Below are positions 33,711-46,300 of a stretch of DNA of 64,000 bases, one piece after another. This stretch comes from Ceratodon purpureus. Its lineage: Eukaryota; Streptophyta; Bryopsida; Pseudoditrichales; Ditrichaceae. The position numbers and the translations under genes are program-made. Below the pieces are notes generated by a model that saw only the letters and a list, made by a program, of their open reading frames with translations, was not told the origin of the DNA and searched no databases. Every line of letters starts with the position of its first letter. Position 1 is the first letter of the stretch. Location: positions 57,886,089-57,950,088 of the forward strand of contig CM026426.1 of assembly GCA_014871385.1 (NCBI GenBank), given 5' to 3'.

Positions 33711-35081
33711 GTAGATGCTGCGACCAAAAAAATTAAACTCATCAGTTCTGAAAATAATACAATGTATTGGGAAGCAAGGGATATGTGAACACATAAAACA
33801 AATAAACCATTTCAAGTTACTGATACACGGAACATACACACAATCATCTAATAAGTTATTCTTCCTAAATATCGGAAAATGGGTCAGCCAACATCTGGAT
33901 AGGTTCGTGTACCATATTGAATTCAATTAACAAAACAAAAAGGCAATTCCATTGTAAGAAACCTCGTATAATTTCTTATATTGAACTCTCGAGACAGACA
34001 GTGTTCCCTGTTATTCACGTACTGTCTAAACGTAGGACAGCACGTCCGTCTGTTAGCATTCATCTGCAATCTGAATGTGTTCAAGATTACATAACCAGAT
34101 GAGCTTATTATTCTGAGTGCGGTATCCGTAGACAGCACATCCAGAGCCCGTTAGTTTATAATTTCAAAACATGTGGTTCTCTTAGTTCTTCTAATACTTC
34201 AAAGATGTTTCTGACATTGTATTATTTCTTTTTCCTACATTACTCAATTAGTAACATAATATACTAACAATCATAAACGCATAACAATTAAAGAGAAGTT
34301 CCCATATTCGTCAGAACATAACATACGTTCAATAACTCTATTTGAAGTGACCTTATATACTGTTTGAAACACTTAATATTTAATACTGTTATATGTGAGT
34401 CACATTCAATTAAACAAGGATCCCACGTCCAGAAATCCCTACCACAGTGACAAATATTACTCAGAAAATAAACTATAACTGCCGTGGTGTCAAATTGTGT
34501 ATCATTACGTTAACAAAATTAATTTATCACATGCCTAAAGCCACGACAAACATCGGAGTCAATGTAGAATATGGATCGTTTAAATTGGTAACGATCACTT
34601 AACGACCACCACTACAATGGTGGACTCCAGAAAAAAGTAAATTAAGACAACATTTTCACAGTAATACACTGAAACAAACACAAAACAATATACACTACGG
34701 AAATTAATATGATCATACACAATTCGAAACATAGATTACAGAGATGTTAAATAGTCGATGTATAGAAAACACCCACCTCCCACTATGGAAGCTAAAAAAA
34801 AAGACTTCCTCGTTTTATACCGTGAATCTTCGAAGGATCCGAAGTTCTCTCTCTCCGTGTAGCGTTTCTCCTGCTGCCATGAGAGTTTTCATCTCCTTCC
34901 GACATCGGAATGGTTGTCTCTATGTTCACTGAACCGGGAAGACTAACACCTCTGCGCAAATAAACTGATTGACGATTGCTTCTTCTGTTTCTCTGCCTCC
35001 CTCTCCTGCTACCAGCTTGAGACGCTCGGATTGAACACTCTGCACCATCTCCATCCCTGGTTTCTGGTACGTCCCCTCGAC
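33711..35081. other. intron-like spacer inside the Tnp2 gene
   Basis: No domain is recognised. The middle of the canonical Tnp2 region (the stretch around MGHRRFLP and the KRSIFWELPYW approach) is not seen, so this part may be missing or decayed. Confidence 0.45.
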
Positions 35082-36242
35082 TTACGTGACTGCGTCTAGG
35101 ACCCCCATTCGCAGATGATCTTCTTGATGTACCAGACTCTGGTTCGGCATCACGCGGAGTTTGCCTGGACTTTTAAAGACGTGCCAGATATGCCTGGTAC
35201 ATCCGTAAGGCCTCCTGTTGCTGAGCCGGAGTCTTTGCTGTCTTCCTTCTGATTGCCCATCGAATAAATGATTGTACTCTGTTGACCTGAGAATATGCCC
35301 TTCTTCAGTCCAGCGTTGTGCATCACGGTAAGTCAATTTTTTGCTTTCGTAAGCGTACTTCCCCCTCAACTGATCGCCGCAAGGAGGGCACGCTGCGTAG
35401 CCTTGGTGGGAAGCTCCAGACACAGTGCCATACCCAGGAAAATCATGTGTTGTCCAAAGCACCGCAGCTCTCAGGTTGAATACGTAATTATCTTCTGGTG
35501 TAGAAACATCAAAGGATGGAACTCCTTTCCAAAGATCTTTTAACTCGTCTACTAACGGTCTGATCCAGACATCGAAGTACTCGAATGGCACTTGAGATCT
35601 TCCCGGAATTAACAGTGTTAAAATTGTGAAAAATTTCTTAGTGATAAGCGAAGGCGGTAGGTTTAAGAAACTCACAAGAACTGGCCAAGCTGACCAAGTC
35701 GATCTATGCAACTTGAATGGGCAAATGCCATCACAAGAAACCTGTAATCTAACATCCTGCACGGCTGATCCGAATCCGTTGGTATCAAAAATTTTGGGGT
35801 CCAGATTGTCCAAATGCTTCCACGCTGGGGAATCCGCAGGATAGCGAACTTTACCGTCTTGACTTCTATTCTCACTGTACCACCTCAGTAGTTTAGACAG
35901 TACAAGTATCCGGTAGAATCTCTGAAGTCGAGGCGTAATCTTGAACTGTCGCAGAACCTTTAGAGGCCGGGTTTTGTTAAGCATATCTTTAAATCGGTTC
36001 GCTCCACATACAGGGCAGCGGTCCAGGTCTCTCGTATTTTCCAGGTCAAATAATGTACAGCCAGTTGGACAACGGTGAATGTTATTGAAATCTAGGCCTA
36101 ACCGCTTCATGAGAGCCTTAGCCTGATACATGGACGAGGGCAGACAATTGTCTTCAGGCAATAAACACTTCAAGGTTGCCAATACGTCATCTCCAGCTCT
36201 CCCCGTCAGGCTTGGATGAGTTGCAACAATGTTGACCATCAT
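35082..36242 (-). pseudogene. Tnp2 (Transposase_21) catalytic-region exon
   Basis: Minus-strand frame of about 386 residues. It has the Tnp2 order: SSMYQAKALMKRLGLDFNNI, the zinc-like HRCPTGCTLFDLENTRDLDRCPVCG block, VLRQFKITPRLQRFYRI, VSCDGICPFKLHRSTWSAWP, PGRSQVPFEYFDVWIRPLVD, LWTTHDFPGYGTVSGASHQG and YAACPPCGD. It ends at a GTAAGT donor at about 35088. The 5' edge shows a frameshift: upstream LYKGSKLQS leads to TGA unless one base is restored near 36243. A 27-bp direct duplication at about 36250-36300 repeats LYKGSK. This is the DNA-cutting transposase of CACTA elements, which binds the terminal repeats. The copy looks inactive. Confidence 0.85.
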
Positions 36243-36249
36243 GACTGTA

Positions 36250-36980
36250 GCTTCGACCCCTTGTAAAGTTTCGAGTGCTTCGACCCCTTGTAAAGTAAAT
36301 ACATTGCGTCTTCGAGTGCTTTTGCGTCCTTGATCCTCTCTTCTTCTAAGGCTTTCGATTCTGCTTCAGAGACAAGTGAATGTTGTGTCGTATTGCGACC
36401 TGACTAGGTTTCTGCAGGTGTACTTTCCCGCCCACCATGTATAACCTCCGCATTTGCTCCGCCATCTCATGGTAGATCTTCGTCTTGGCGGTCACTGGCG
36501 TCGCAGTTGGCTTGACACCTCTGATCATCAAATCCAGTGTCATTCGTCCCAGTAATGTTGTCTACTGTTTCCAAAGCTGCCCTAGTAATATCGTCTATCC
36601 TCTCCTCTATTTCAGTGAACGCTGTCACTTCTTGGTACATATCGCGCATCATCTGTCTCATTTGTAGCCCACTGTCTCGCTCCTGAGTGCCGTCGTTGTG
36701 ATGTAGCCCACGATTACAATAGTCTTCTTCCCATTCCTCATCAGAGGAGTCTAGGTCCTCGGGTCCCCTCCAGGCCCTGCAGTCAGCACTTTGTCCATAC
36801 CTAATTATGTGCTTACGGACTTGGTCTATTCCAATTGGACGCCCAGTTCCCTTGTGAGTTGAGCATGGGCAAGGAATTTGCTGGAATTATAGAGTGTTGC
36901 CCGACGTTGATCTCTCAACCATAGCTTGTTGTCTCTTTCTCGGATACGTCGTTCATCTGTTATCGGTAACCTTGAATCCA
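36250..36980 (-). pseudogene. Tnp2 gene, N-terminal exons with frame changes
   Basis: From MDSRLPITDERRIRERDNKL (ATG near 36978) the strand encodes a basic N-terminus. A segment reading GIDQVRKHIIRYGQSADCRA then recalls the transposase-associated domain (VxxHLxxxGF). An acidic spacer (DSSDEEWEEDY) and helix-rich sequence (LQMRQMMRDMYQEVTAFTEI) follow. The frame changes at least twice (near 36850 and near 36480) before KIYHEMAEQMRRLYMVGG. I cannot tell unrecognised introns from frameshifts here. Confidence 0.5.
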
Positions 36981-37104
36981 TTCTCTGAAATAAAACAAAC
37001 AGGCAGCCATTATATGTAGGAAATAAGTTGTGCATATTATTAACCTTCAACTGTCGTCTTGCAGTTTTCCACAAACTGCTTGTTTGGGGTGTTTCGAAAG
37101 ACAA

Positions 37105-38069
37105 GTACTGTCTGATTGTATAGTTTATTCTAGAAACCGAGAAAAGTAATGTTGGATATGAATGTAAATAAAACTTAATACCTCTTCATGCCGTACTTAA
37201 AGAAAAATTTGCTAAGTTTGGCAACTTTGTTTGTTCAGAAACCAACGTTAATCAAACACAATACAAAAGGTCACAGTGTAGTGACAAGTTTCATTGTTCT
37301 GAGTTCCCAAAACCCTAGAACGTACGTGTGCTCTTTGAATCCTATCATCTCAATACGTAGAAGTCTCTATACAGGGAAGGAATATGGAAACGCACCTGTA
37401 AACTCCAAACGCGGACGATTACTCTGAGTATGATTGATTTTCTGGTTGACAGCTGAGTACACGAAGCTAATCTTTGGTGGTCTTCCTCAAATCGGATAAC
37501 CAGAAGATGTAGCCAAAATCAATAGCTTTGAGTGTATACAAATCGCATTCGCACAGACGACATCAACTTGTTTCTCTGCTATCCAGATAACATCAGAATA
37601 CCTTATCAATCAGAGAGTATTTGATACAAACAAACGTAATTTTGTAACAAAAACAACAAAGATGAAATAGACAGCAGATCGTGTGAAATCATGAAATTGG
37701 CCGAACCTGCATACCAGTTGTGTGCCCGGGAGAGACAAAACATGCGCTTCCACATCACCCATTCATACAATTCAGAAACACTTTTGATTTGTAGATATGA
37801 AAAATATCCGCCAACCCCATACAATTCGAACTGATCGCAAAAAAACTTTCCAAAATGCACTGTGACTTAACTGCGACATCGTTGGTACTTCGTAAGGAAA
37901 AGTGGTGTTGGGCAGTAGACCTAAGCAGCAGATGTAGGGATGATTTGCTTCCCCCCTCGGTGTTTTAATCATTCAGCTCTTCATCGTTTTCTTTGTAGCA
38001 TTGTGTCTTCGCCTACGCGGGATCATACCACTGCCTCATCTCGAAATCCTATAGTCACAATGTTCAATT
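37105..38069. promoter_or_regulatory. spacer between divergent Tnp2 and TnpA genes
   Basis: About 1 kb with no supported reading frame separates the two start regions, so it probably contains both promoters. No defined box could be singled out. Confidence 0.35.
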
Positions 38070-41000
38070 ATGACGGGAAACAGTGATCCGTATGAATCAG
38101 AGGACAATGATTTAGTACGCTACGATGAAGAGGAAGAACCGCTATCGGAAAACTGTATGAGCGAGAGAGGAAAGCAATTATTACGAGTAATAGAGCTCAA
38201 ATGCAACCAGCGCTGGACGCAGCAAAAGTACTGTGAGTTTGGTCTTCTTCTTAAAACCCTAATCAAGGTTCTGTACGTCGTTGGATTTCTGCCACGTGTA
38301 TTTCTTGACGGTCACGATCATTGGCTGGTGTTTTTGGAGTTCTCATTATTCTGCATGTCGTGTGTGTTCTTCCTCTTCTCTCAATACAATGCATGTTCTT
38401 CCTCTCCTCTGAATCCAATTTCCCTAGTTGTACTAAGTTAGTGGGCTTGCCATAATACTCCCAGGAATGCAGAGATCGCCCGTACGAAGAAACGCCGGAG
38501 AAAGAAGTCTGCTTCGGAAATTGGTGCACCGTCTCAACGGAGTGGGAGAATACGAGAACATGGGTTACGACAACATACATCCGGACAAGGAAATGAAGAT
38601 GCAGAAGAAGGTGACTTCGTAAGCAAGGACGCATTAGATTATTCCGTTCAGGTTTTGTTCCTCAGTATCTGTGCCTTGATGCATTGATTGAATCATAAGA
38701 TGTTTTTGGCTTCCGCATTGAAGTGTTTCTAATTAGGGTTTCCTGTTATTTTAGGATAAGGACAGATTGGGATGATGTTCTAAAGTGATGTCGTTGTATC
38801 ACTAAAATTTAGTCGAATTAACATGAAAACTTTTAGTCCATACCATTTTATGTTTATAAAATCATATTGTTCTATTTTAGCTCCCACGGTTAAGACGAAA
38901 ATCAGAGTTCTTAAGGAAGGAGCTTCTTCGTTCGATATTCTGTTGGGCTTATATGACTATGGTTATAAATAAATATTATCATGCAGGCAGTACTGAGACA
39001 GACTGTGCCTAACTTTGATGTATGGTTATGTTTAGGTGTCACTGAATTACACACTGTTTTTGTATGTGTGTAGACAACGACGACAATGAATCCTCTGCGA
39101 GGGACTCGGAGACAAGTAGGGAGAGTCTGCGTCGCAGAATTTGCACGAAAGCCAGAAAAGGAAAATCAAGATGCCTGGGAGAGCGATAGAAGGAACTGCG
39201 AGATTCTCAACAGCGGTTCAACAGTGGCCCGTCAAGTCATAGTCAACCGAATCCCTGTCTCCAGGATCCTTTGAATCCGAACCTAATTTCGCCAGGAACT
39301 TCGACACCACTTGGAAGCAATTCAAGATGGACAGGCTACCAGTTGAACCAAGGAATTCCACCCAATCTTGCCGCTGCAAGTGCGTCAGCAATACCGCCAT
39401 CACATCTAGCAGGTCAGTGGATGTTTGTTCCAGCTCAAATTAATACTAACCAGCCACAGGTACAAGCTCCGGATTTCCACGTGAATGAGAACACGGCAGC
39501 GAAACAAAACATCAGCAGTGAAAGAAGAGTCTTCAAAAAGAAAAGTACGACGGCACAGTCAAAGACTTGCAGATGAGGAATCAAGGAAAAGAGAAGCATT
39601 GGGATTGAAGCCTTATTTGGTACATGTTAGACCATCTGGGATAATAGACAGCGGCTGTAAGGGACATCTGAAATGGCAGGAGAATGTTAGAAATCTAACT
39701 CCCAGAATGCTAGATCTCAGTGTCATTGATTACAAGGAGCAGAGTGAGGATTCCATAAATAAGCTCTGAGACGCTCTTACCAACAAGTTCGAATTTGTTG
39801 AACATGAGGTGACACGGGATTCATTCGATAAAATGATAAAAACATGGTTAAGAAAGGATAGGGAGAGAATCAAAAGAGCTCACGGTAGTAACTCTAAACC
39901 CCCCAAAAAATACACTGACGGGCAGTGGGATAATATTAAGAAGTATTGGAACTTAGAAGACATGATACAGAAATCTGAAAAGATGAGCGATACTAGAAAG
40001 AAAGTGAATTACAACCCAAAAGTGGGTAGGCGTGGTTATGCAAGCAAGGAGGTTGTATTGGTAAGTAATATGATTTCTCTTGTTTCTTTTCATAACGGAC
40101 ATGTACGATCTGAAGTAGCTGATGGTTTGATGCCTCATTCTGGGACTTAGCTATTGAAAATAACATTATCAGTATGTGATGAACAGGAAAACAAGGTTAC
40201 GGATGTGACGAATGAAATTCTAAACGCGCAGGACAATCCAGACAGCAATGTAAGTTTTTTTTTTAATTTAGGTTAAGGTTTTTCGGGTTAGGATGTCTGT
40301 AGTAGTTTGCTCTTCAGTATTAGTAATCATCTAAAATATGTTGTATAAAAAATTATTTGATTCACTACCGTAACTCGAAGGCCTGGGTTTGAACTTCAGA
40401 TGTGGATATTGCGGATGTCTTCGTTTTACGCAATCACATACCTTAAATACCTTTCCGACAATGTATTTTGAAGTAATTAGTCTGCAGAAAGAGACCGTTC
40501 TTTGTTGCATATGAGAATTGCTCATTTGTGATATCGCTTGTTGCCAGTATTGTTACAGTGGTTTCATTATTTCTTTGCAAATTATGAGCGTTAACTCTAA
40601 CTGAATTCCAGGATATGCAAAGAAAATATTCCTCAAGATTGACGGCAGTGGAGCGTCAACATGCAGACACAAATCGCAGATTAGACGATGTAATCAAGAG
40701 TAATGTGGCCATGCAAACAATGTTGAAGGAGGTGTTGACAACCGTCTCGTCTTTTCGTGGCTTGGGAACAGTGAATCTCCCGACCGCAGGCGCACCGTGT
40801 GTGGGGAAAACTATTTCTACGAAGAATCGACCTGAGTTAGGGGAAGGTGCACCCACTCGAATAGGCGGGAGTAGTGAGGAGTGGTGGGACAGGTTGGAGA
40901 AATCTTCTGACGTCGGCGTCCGAGGAGAGAAGGTTCGATTATAGAAACAACATGTTCATCCCTTCAACACTGTAGCCGCATTTTTTATTCTCCTTAACTT

Positions 41001-42485
41001 CTAATATGTTAGTTTCTTTGTTCACAGTAAGAAAGATCACTCTGTTCTTAATCATAGACGTTGATTGCTACAGTGACATTAAAGTAATGAAGCGGAAGAA
41101 GCACTTTCAAATGGTTGTTGCGTTCTTGATTCACAATAGCCTTCAATTGTTTAGGGGATAAACTGTTTTTATCGAGTACGTTTGTAGTAGATTATTACAA
41201 AGACAGTCTGTTCTTGTTTTCACTACGCTTTTGATATGAAACTAAGTTTGATTCTAGACGCTGATTCCCTTACTTTATATTGTATGGTACAGTACAAGAA
41301 TAGAAGAGTAGATTGATACATGACACTGATGAGATTTCTGAACTGTTGCAGAAAAGGGATGATAATAAGCTGAAAGACCCTGTAATTACTGTCTCGGATG
41401 TCAACAAGGTATTTCTATACTTCTCTGATCATATTTTATTTTTTTGTGAATACAGATTCTGATTTCTTACAGTAATGTATACTGCATGAAGTAGTACTTT
41501 CTGTCGGAATTGTTGAAAATGAAGGACTATAAGGTGCTTTTTAAAAGGGGTTGCAGTAGTCGAATTCATGGTAAATTGAATTTGTTGAGGTTGTTTAATT
41601 CATATTTGGACAGTGAAAAATATTCAGATATGCAGTTTAACTTTTCTGTTGTACTTCAATAATGCTTCTTGACCGTACGTGGTAAAGATAAATGTGTTTG
41701 TACATGACTCTTCATTTCTCTAAGTCTCCTCTAACAAGACTAGCTGAACTAAGTACATGACATAGTACGTGTATTCCTATGTTGATATCGATGTTTCCTC
41801 TCTGATTGTTTTTAGTTCTAAAAAATTATACGTCTAGAACAACATCGCTAATATTTTGATGCTTGAATGTGGCAGAACATGGAGGATATCCACATAGTAT
41901 CTGAGAACACTAAAAAATTTAACAACCAGGTACTACTGAATACTGTTTTGGCTCTGTCGTAATTTCAATGTGTCTTTGCATTCAGTAAATGAATCTAACA
42001 TTCTTTACAGGTTCCAGAACAGGGGAAAATAAGTGTTGTTATGATAATGAAATGACGAAATGACATGTCTTTTCGCATTCCACTAATATAGTTATTACGT
42101 GGAAGATAATTGTGTTTTTGCTATATAACCCTTTCCTCAGTTACAGAGTGATTTGCATTATCAGTTCATGTTAATTATGGGGCTAATGACTTGTTCATTT
42201 TATAATGTATGTAAATAGCATCTGCTTGTTGGAGACTGGGTACGTCTTGCAGACAAATCGGATGTGAACATTACCGTGGGAACAGGTCAAGCATCGGGGC
42301 TAGGAGACAGCGGAATGTTCCATAATCGACCCATTCCGTTCCAGCATATACGAGTGAATATCAACACTGTGGCGTTGAATGTCCCTCTATGTGTTCCTGT
42401 AGAAGAAGCTGAACAATACACTTTAGAAGACGCTATGGGTTCATCTGTGCTGTGGCCACGACGACTAACGTTTCGGAAGATATGA
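38070..42485 (+). pseudogene. TnpA-like gene (Transposase_24 / TNP1 En/Spm type), multi-exon, broken
   Basis: Plus-strand exons start with MTGNSDPYESEDNDLVRYDE (ATG 38070). A basic exon at about 38464-38621 follows, then a Ser/Pro/Gln-rich region (39074-39580). The Transposase_24 core reads QWDNIKKYWNLEDMIQKSEK, then KKVNYNPKVGRRGYASKEVV (39809-40060). A coiled-coil exon lies at 40615-40935, small exons at about 41350 and 41880, and a final exon at about 42220-42485. That exon, EEAEQYTLEDAMGSSVLWPR, matches the TNP1-type C-terminus (TxGDAVGxxVxWP). TGA at 39767-39769 lies in frame between SEDSINKL and DALTNKFEFVEHEV. The frame also changes near 39580. Such proteins bind subterminal repeats and assist Tnp2. 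Confidence 0.7.
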
Positions 42486-43043
42486 TCGACATTGTGAATA
42501 ACAGGTTTGCCTAAACAGCATTATAGCATGTAGGTGTCAGCGACGGCGTGGTAGATGTTATGACAGAGATTGTCGTAGTGAATACCAGTGGAGGGCACCT
42601 AGTTTTAGGCAGGTTAAAGTTTTGTATTTTGAATCCTGCATTTTAGATTATCAACTCATACATGAGTTAAAGCGGGAATCATCCAGCGTTTGTATGTTGC
42701 GTACATCAATAAAAATATCTGTGGTGATCTACTTTTGTAATTATTTTATGCTGAATATACCCTGTAACGGACCCCACCTTTTATTTATTATTCTGAACAT
42801 TTATTGTAGCTTTGTAAATTAGAATGAGCTGTTAATACCGTCGCCATCAAACAAAATCGCAGCACGTGTCAAGGATCGATTGGTACTAAAAACAGAAGAG
42901 CACCTCAGAACTTCCGACGCGTGTATGGGAAAAATGGTCCACCGGATTGATACCTGGTGTATGCCCGTCGGTTTGCTAAATGATATAATGTACATATAGT
43001 GCATCAGAAATGTACATAATGGAAATGAACGAAGAGAAGACAT

Positions 43044-43313
43044 TCACCGGCACAGTAGTCGACTGTGGAAACAAAGAGTGGTGAAGAGATTTGAAACATT
43101 TATGAATGTACTTATGCTGTATATCGAAGAACTCACAGTGATTCCGAAAGCTGCGTTTACCGGGGCAGTGAAATTGGTCCTAAATGACCTAAATTCGGAA
43201 ATGACATGTCCAGGGTGACACAACTTATGCAAGTCATTTATTGGCACATTTATCCAAAATGACTCAAAATTTGGTCACTTTGGTCGTCATTAAAACTTGG
43301 ATTTCTACTAGGG
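43044..43313. repeat. CACTA right subterminal region
   Basis: Short words recur in both orientations before the terminus: AATGAC, GGTCAC, GGTCCT, GTGACAC. This resembles the arrangement at 24522-24740. Confidence 0.5.
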
Positions 43314-43316
43314 ATA

Positions 43317-46300
43317 GAGCTCAAATATATGTGCAGAGTTGTATACAAGGATGTATTCACATTCCAATAGAACATTATCTCTTCCAATTTCATTTGCTAT
43401 CCACGTTTGAACATAGTTATAGAGGCTCTAGAAGGATACATCCATCTTATAAAGTAAATTCTTGTGTTTGGCTATTTCCATCTTGATTTTCCAGTGCAAG
43501 GTCCTCAATTACGTGTTTCTATAAAAGATCTCATATGCTCTTTTAGTCTCGCATAAGGCACCGTTCCAAATTGCGTTTCATGCAATGTATATTCAATTTT
43601 ATTTTTATTAAATGGCATTCTCTTGTCAAAGTCATGACACGAACAAGGGTAATGCCATCCATACACACTTCAAACTTTGTCCACTCAATCAGCTCTACAA
43701 ACATTAGTACATAAGGCAACTACAAAATTAATTACCTCTAGATTAGCGCATAGCTAAAATTAATGTAATGCCTTCAATCTATAAAGCTATTCATTTCAAA
43801 TCATGCGGTTATGGGCTTTGTATCATATAATTTGAATTATAAAAAATAATGACAAGTTACTATTCACCGCTCAACGCTCACTGTTCACCGCTTCCCATTC
43901 ATTGATCAGCACTTCTCTTATGCATGGCAAGCAACCGAGCCTCGTGCTCCAGGAAGTCCTTATCATCTTATTATTTTTTTCCTTGCTTTAATGCAGCTTC
44001 TTCAAAAAGTTGAGCTTTTTCTCATCAACATTGTTCCTATCTAAAGAAGAGATCCTTTTTGAGGCTTCAACTCTCCTCTACTATGTCATAGATCAACTTG
44101 AGTTTAAGTGTCACCCAAAGTTAGAGTCGGTTGTGGCCTTCCATTGATTAGCTCAAACATCGCTTTGTCAAGAAAGTCCAGCGGTCGCAGTACCCAACTA
44201 AAGTCTATGCCTGCTTCCAACCCCAATTGGCTCTCAAGGTCAAGCAAAATTCTTTCATCATCCAAGCTATAATTTAGTTTCCTTGATGTCATAGTATGAG
44301 CTCAACTAAGAATGTCTTCTTTCTCAACTTTCTTATTATTAGCTTTGTATTCTTGAGATTTTCCTTTTAAATTCACCTTGCCCACTAGGGGAGATTGCTT
44401 TTCATTGACATGGTAACCGTCAAACAAGAAAGCCACTTGATCAATATCAAACCTACAGATTTTTGTATTGTCTATATCAACCTCATCTTTTGGTTTTAAA
44501 ATGAAAAACCTCTAAAGGGACAACCTGTATATAAATAATCCTTGATAGTTAGATTGTTTAGCTTGCATTGACGTGCAGCTTAAGCCAAGCACGTGATCAT
44601 TTGACTTTAGTACAAGTTGAGCTAAAGTAATGCCTCATATATTAGCATGTAATCTACATGGAAAAGAATACAAAACCAACAAACATAAGGGCATAGCTTA
44701 GTTCAACTCTAGCTCAAATATAGAAGTAAGCCGTTAGTGATCATGAACTTTGCTCCAATATAGAGGCAAAAGATCAAATCTCTTCTTGCAAATCAACATG
44801 AGGACGTTAAAGTAAACCTCCATCCTCAATTTTGCAAAGTACATGACATAGTGGAATCCATTGTACTCCAAGGCTTCTCATACAATACATGCTATGGAAA
44901 GTCATATATCGTATTTGGTCTTGGTAGAAGTCTAATATAGGAACGAATTAGAGAAAGCAAAAACACTTTCTCCAAGGCAAGTATGCTCTTAGCAAAATAT
45001 TTGGCGAGACGCTTGTTGGAAGCGAGAACCTACTATGTAGAAATTCAAACATATATTCTATCTAATGGCAACTTCTTTGCAAATGATTCAACTTGAAAAT
45101 AGTTGTAATCATCTCCATGATAAACATTCAGTATGATAGTTCAGCCAAGCCCATTTCATCCTACTATGCGAAGAATTTCCTTGAATTCCTTAAAGTTCGG
45201 TTTCTAAACAAAAAACCTCTTCATTCCAATGTATCCTTAGATAAATGTAAGGTCTATTATCCCAAACTTTGTATTGCAGCATCCATGCGCGGCATAAATG
45301 TTGGACAACCATTATCCTAGGGAAATACTTGGCTTGATGTAAAAACCATGAAATGCATAACATCTTTGTGATAGACAAATTTAGAACACATGTCAAGGAA
45401 AACCTTGAAGAACTATTTTGCGTAAGGTCAGAAATCATTGCAACCAATATTCCGATGTAGTTGCCCACTAGTTGCCCACTAGTTGCCCTCTAGTTGCCCA
45501 CTAATTGTTGTTACATGAGTCTTGAACCCTTCAATCGAGCAATGCGCGCATGGATGCCTTATTGACATGGAATTTATCATTGAATCTTTTCCAAGCCACA
45601 TCATCAAAAACTTTGTTCTTGAACATGCCTAGGATAGGCATGATCTTGTGAAGCTGCAAGGCTAAGACTGTTTTGGCTGCAAAAATGTTAGTAGCCCACG
45701 TCGGCTTGAATAGAGCCAAGTAATTGTATGTATCATAGAATGTCAATATCTTTAACAACTTGTCATGGTCCTAAATTCACACCATGAAGCAGTTTTACGT
45801 CAAGAAGTCTTTGTTGTTGCTTCTAGGACTTTCTTTGCTATCATTACTTTTGATGCGGCAATGTTGTGCCGCTCATTAATGATCCAAGATTTGTAGTCTT
45901 GCATATCTCTTTGGTTTGTTGGCAAGACACACAACGTCTGCTTTTGTGATCTGTGAGGCATGTTGGTTAGTAAATGCTTCAGCTCCTCTATATCCCTTGG
46001 CTCAAAAGCACAAATCTTTTATTTCACATGCGCATTAATTAGTTTCATGACGTAAATCTTCGTCTTCTAGTGAGCTTGACTTTCAAAGACAGAGGCGTTA
46101 GTACAATCTGAGAAGAACTTGTTGTAAATCAATGACAATGTTCTAATCAATTACTTCACGTGGTTGATGTGCTCTAGAAAATACCCAAAATTTCCGAGTC
46201 AATTCTAATGGCAAGATCCTATTTTGAAGATGAGCTTACTCTTCTTTTTTGCACCTCCCGCTTATTTCTTGGTGTCAACTCTCACCTTTATTGGTGACGT

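Larger units (their letters stand above)
24522..43313. mobile_element. CACTA (En/Spm) element, 18.8 kb, multi-gene
   Basis: The left terminus is CACTAGTAGAAAT and the right terminus is ATTTCTACTAGGG, the inverse with one changed base. Both are flanked by ATA (24519-24521 and 43314-43316), the 3-bp duplication expected for CACTA elements. Subterminal DNA at both ends repeats AATGAC and GGTCAC/GTGAC-type words. Inside are a Tnp2-type transposase gene on the minus strand with DUF4218 and DUF4216 parts, a divergent Transposase_24/TNP1 gene on the plus strand, and a third minus-strand gene for a charged acidic protein. All three carry stops or frameshifts, so the copy is probably not autonomous. 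Confidence 0.88.
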
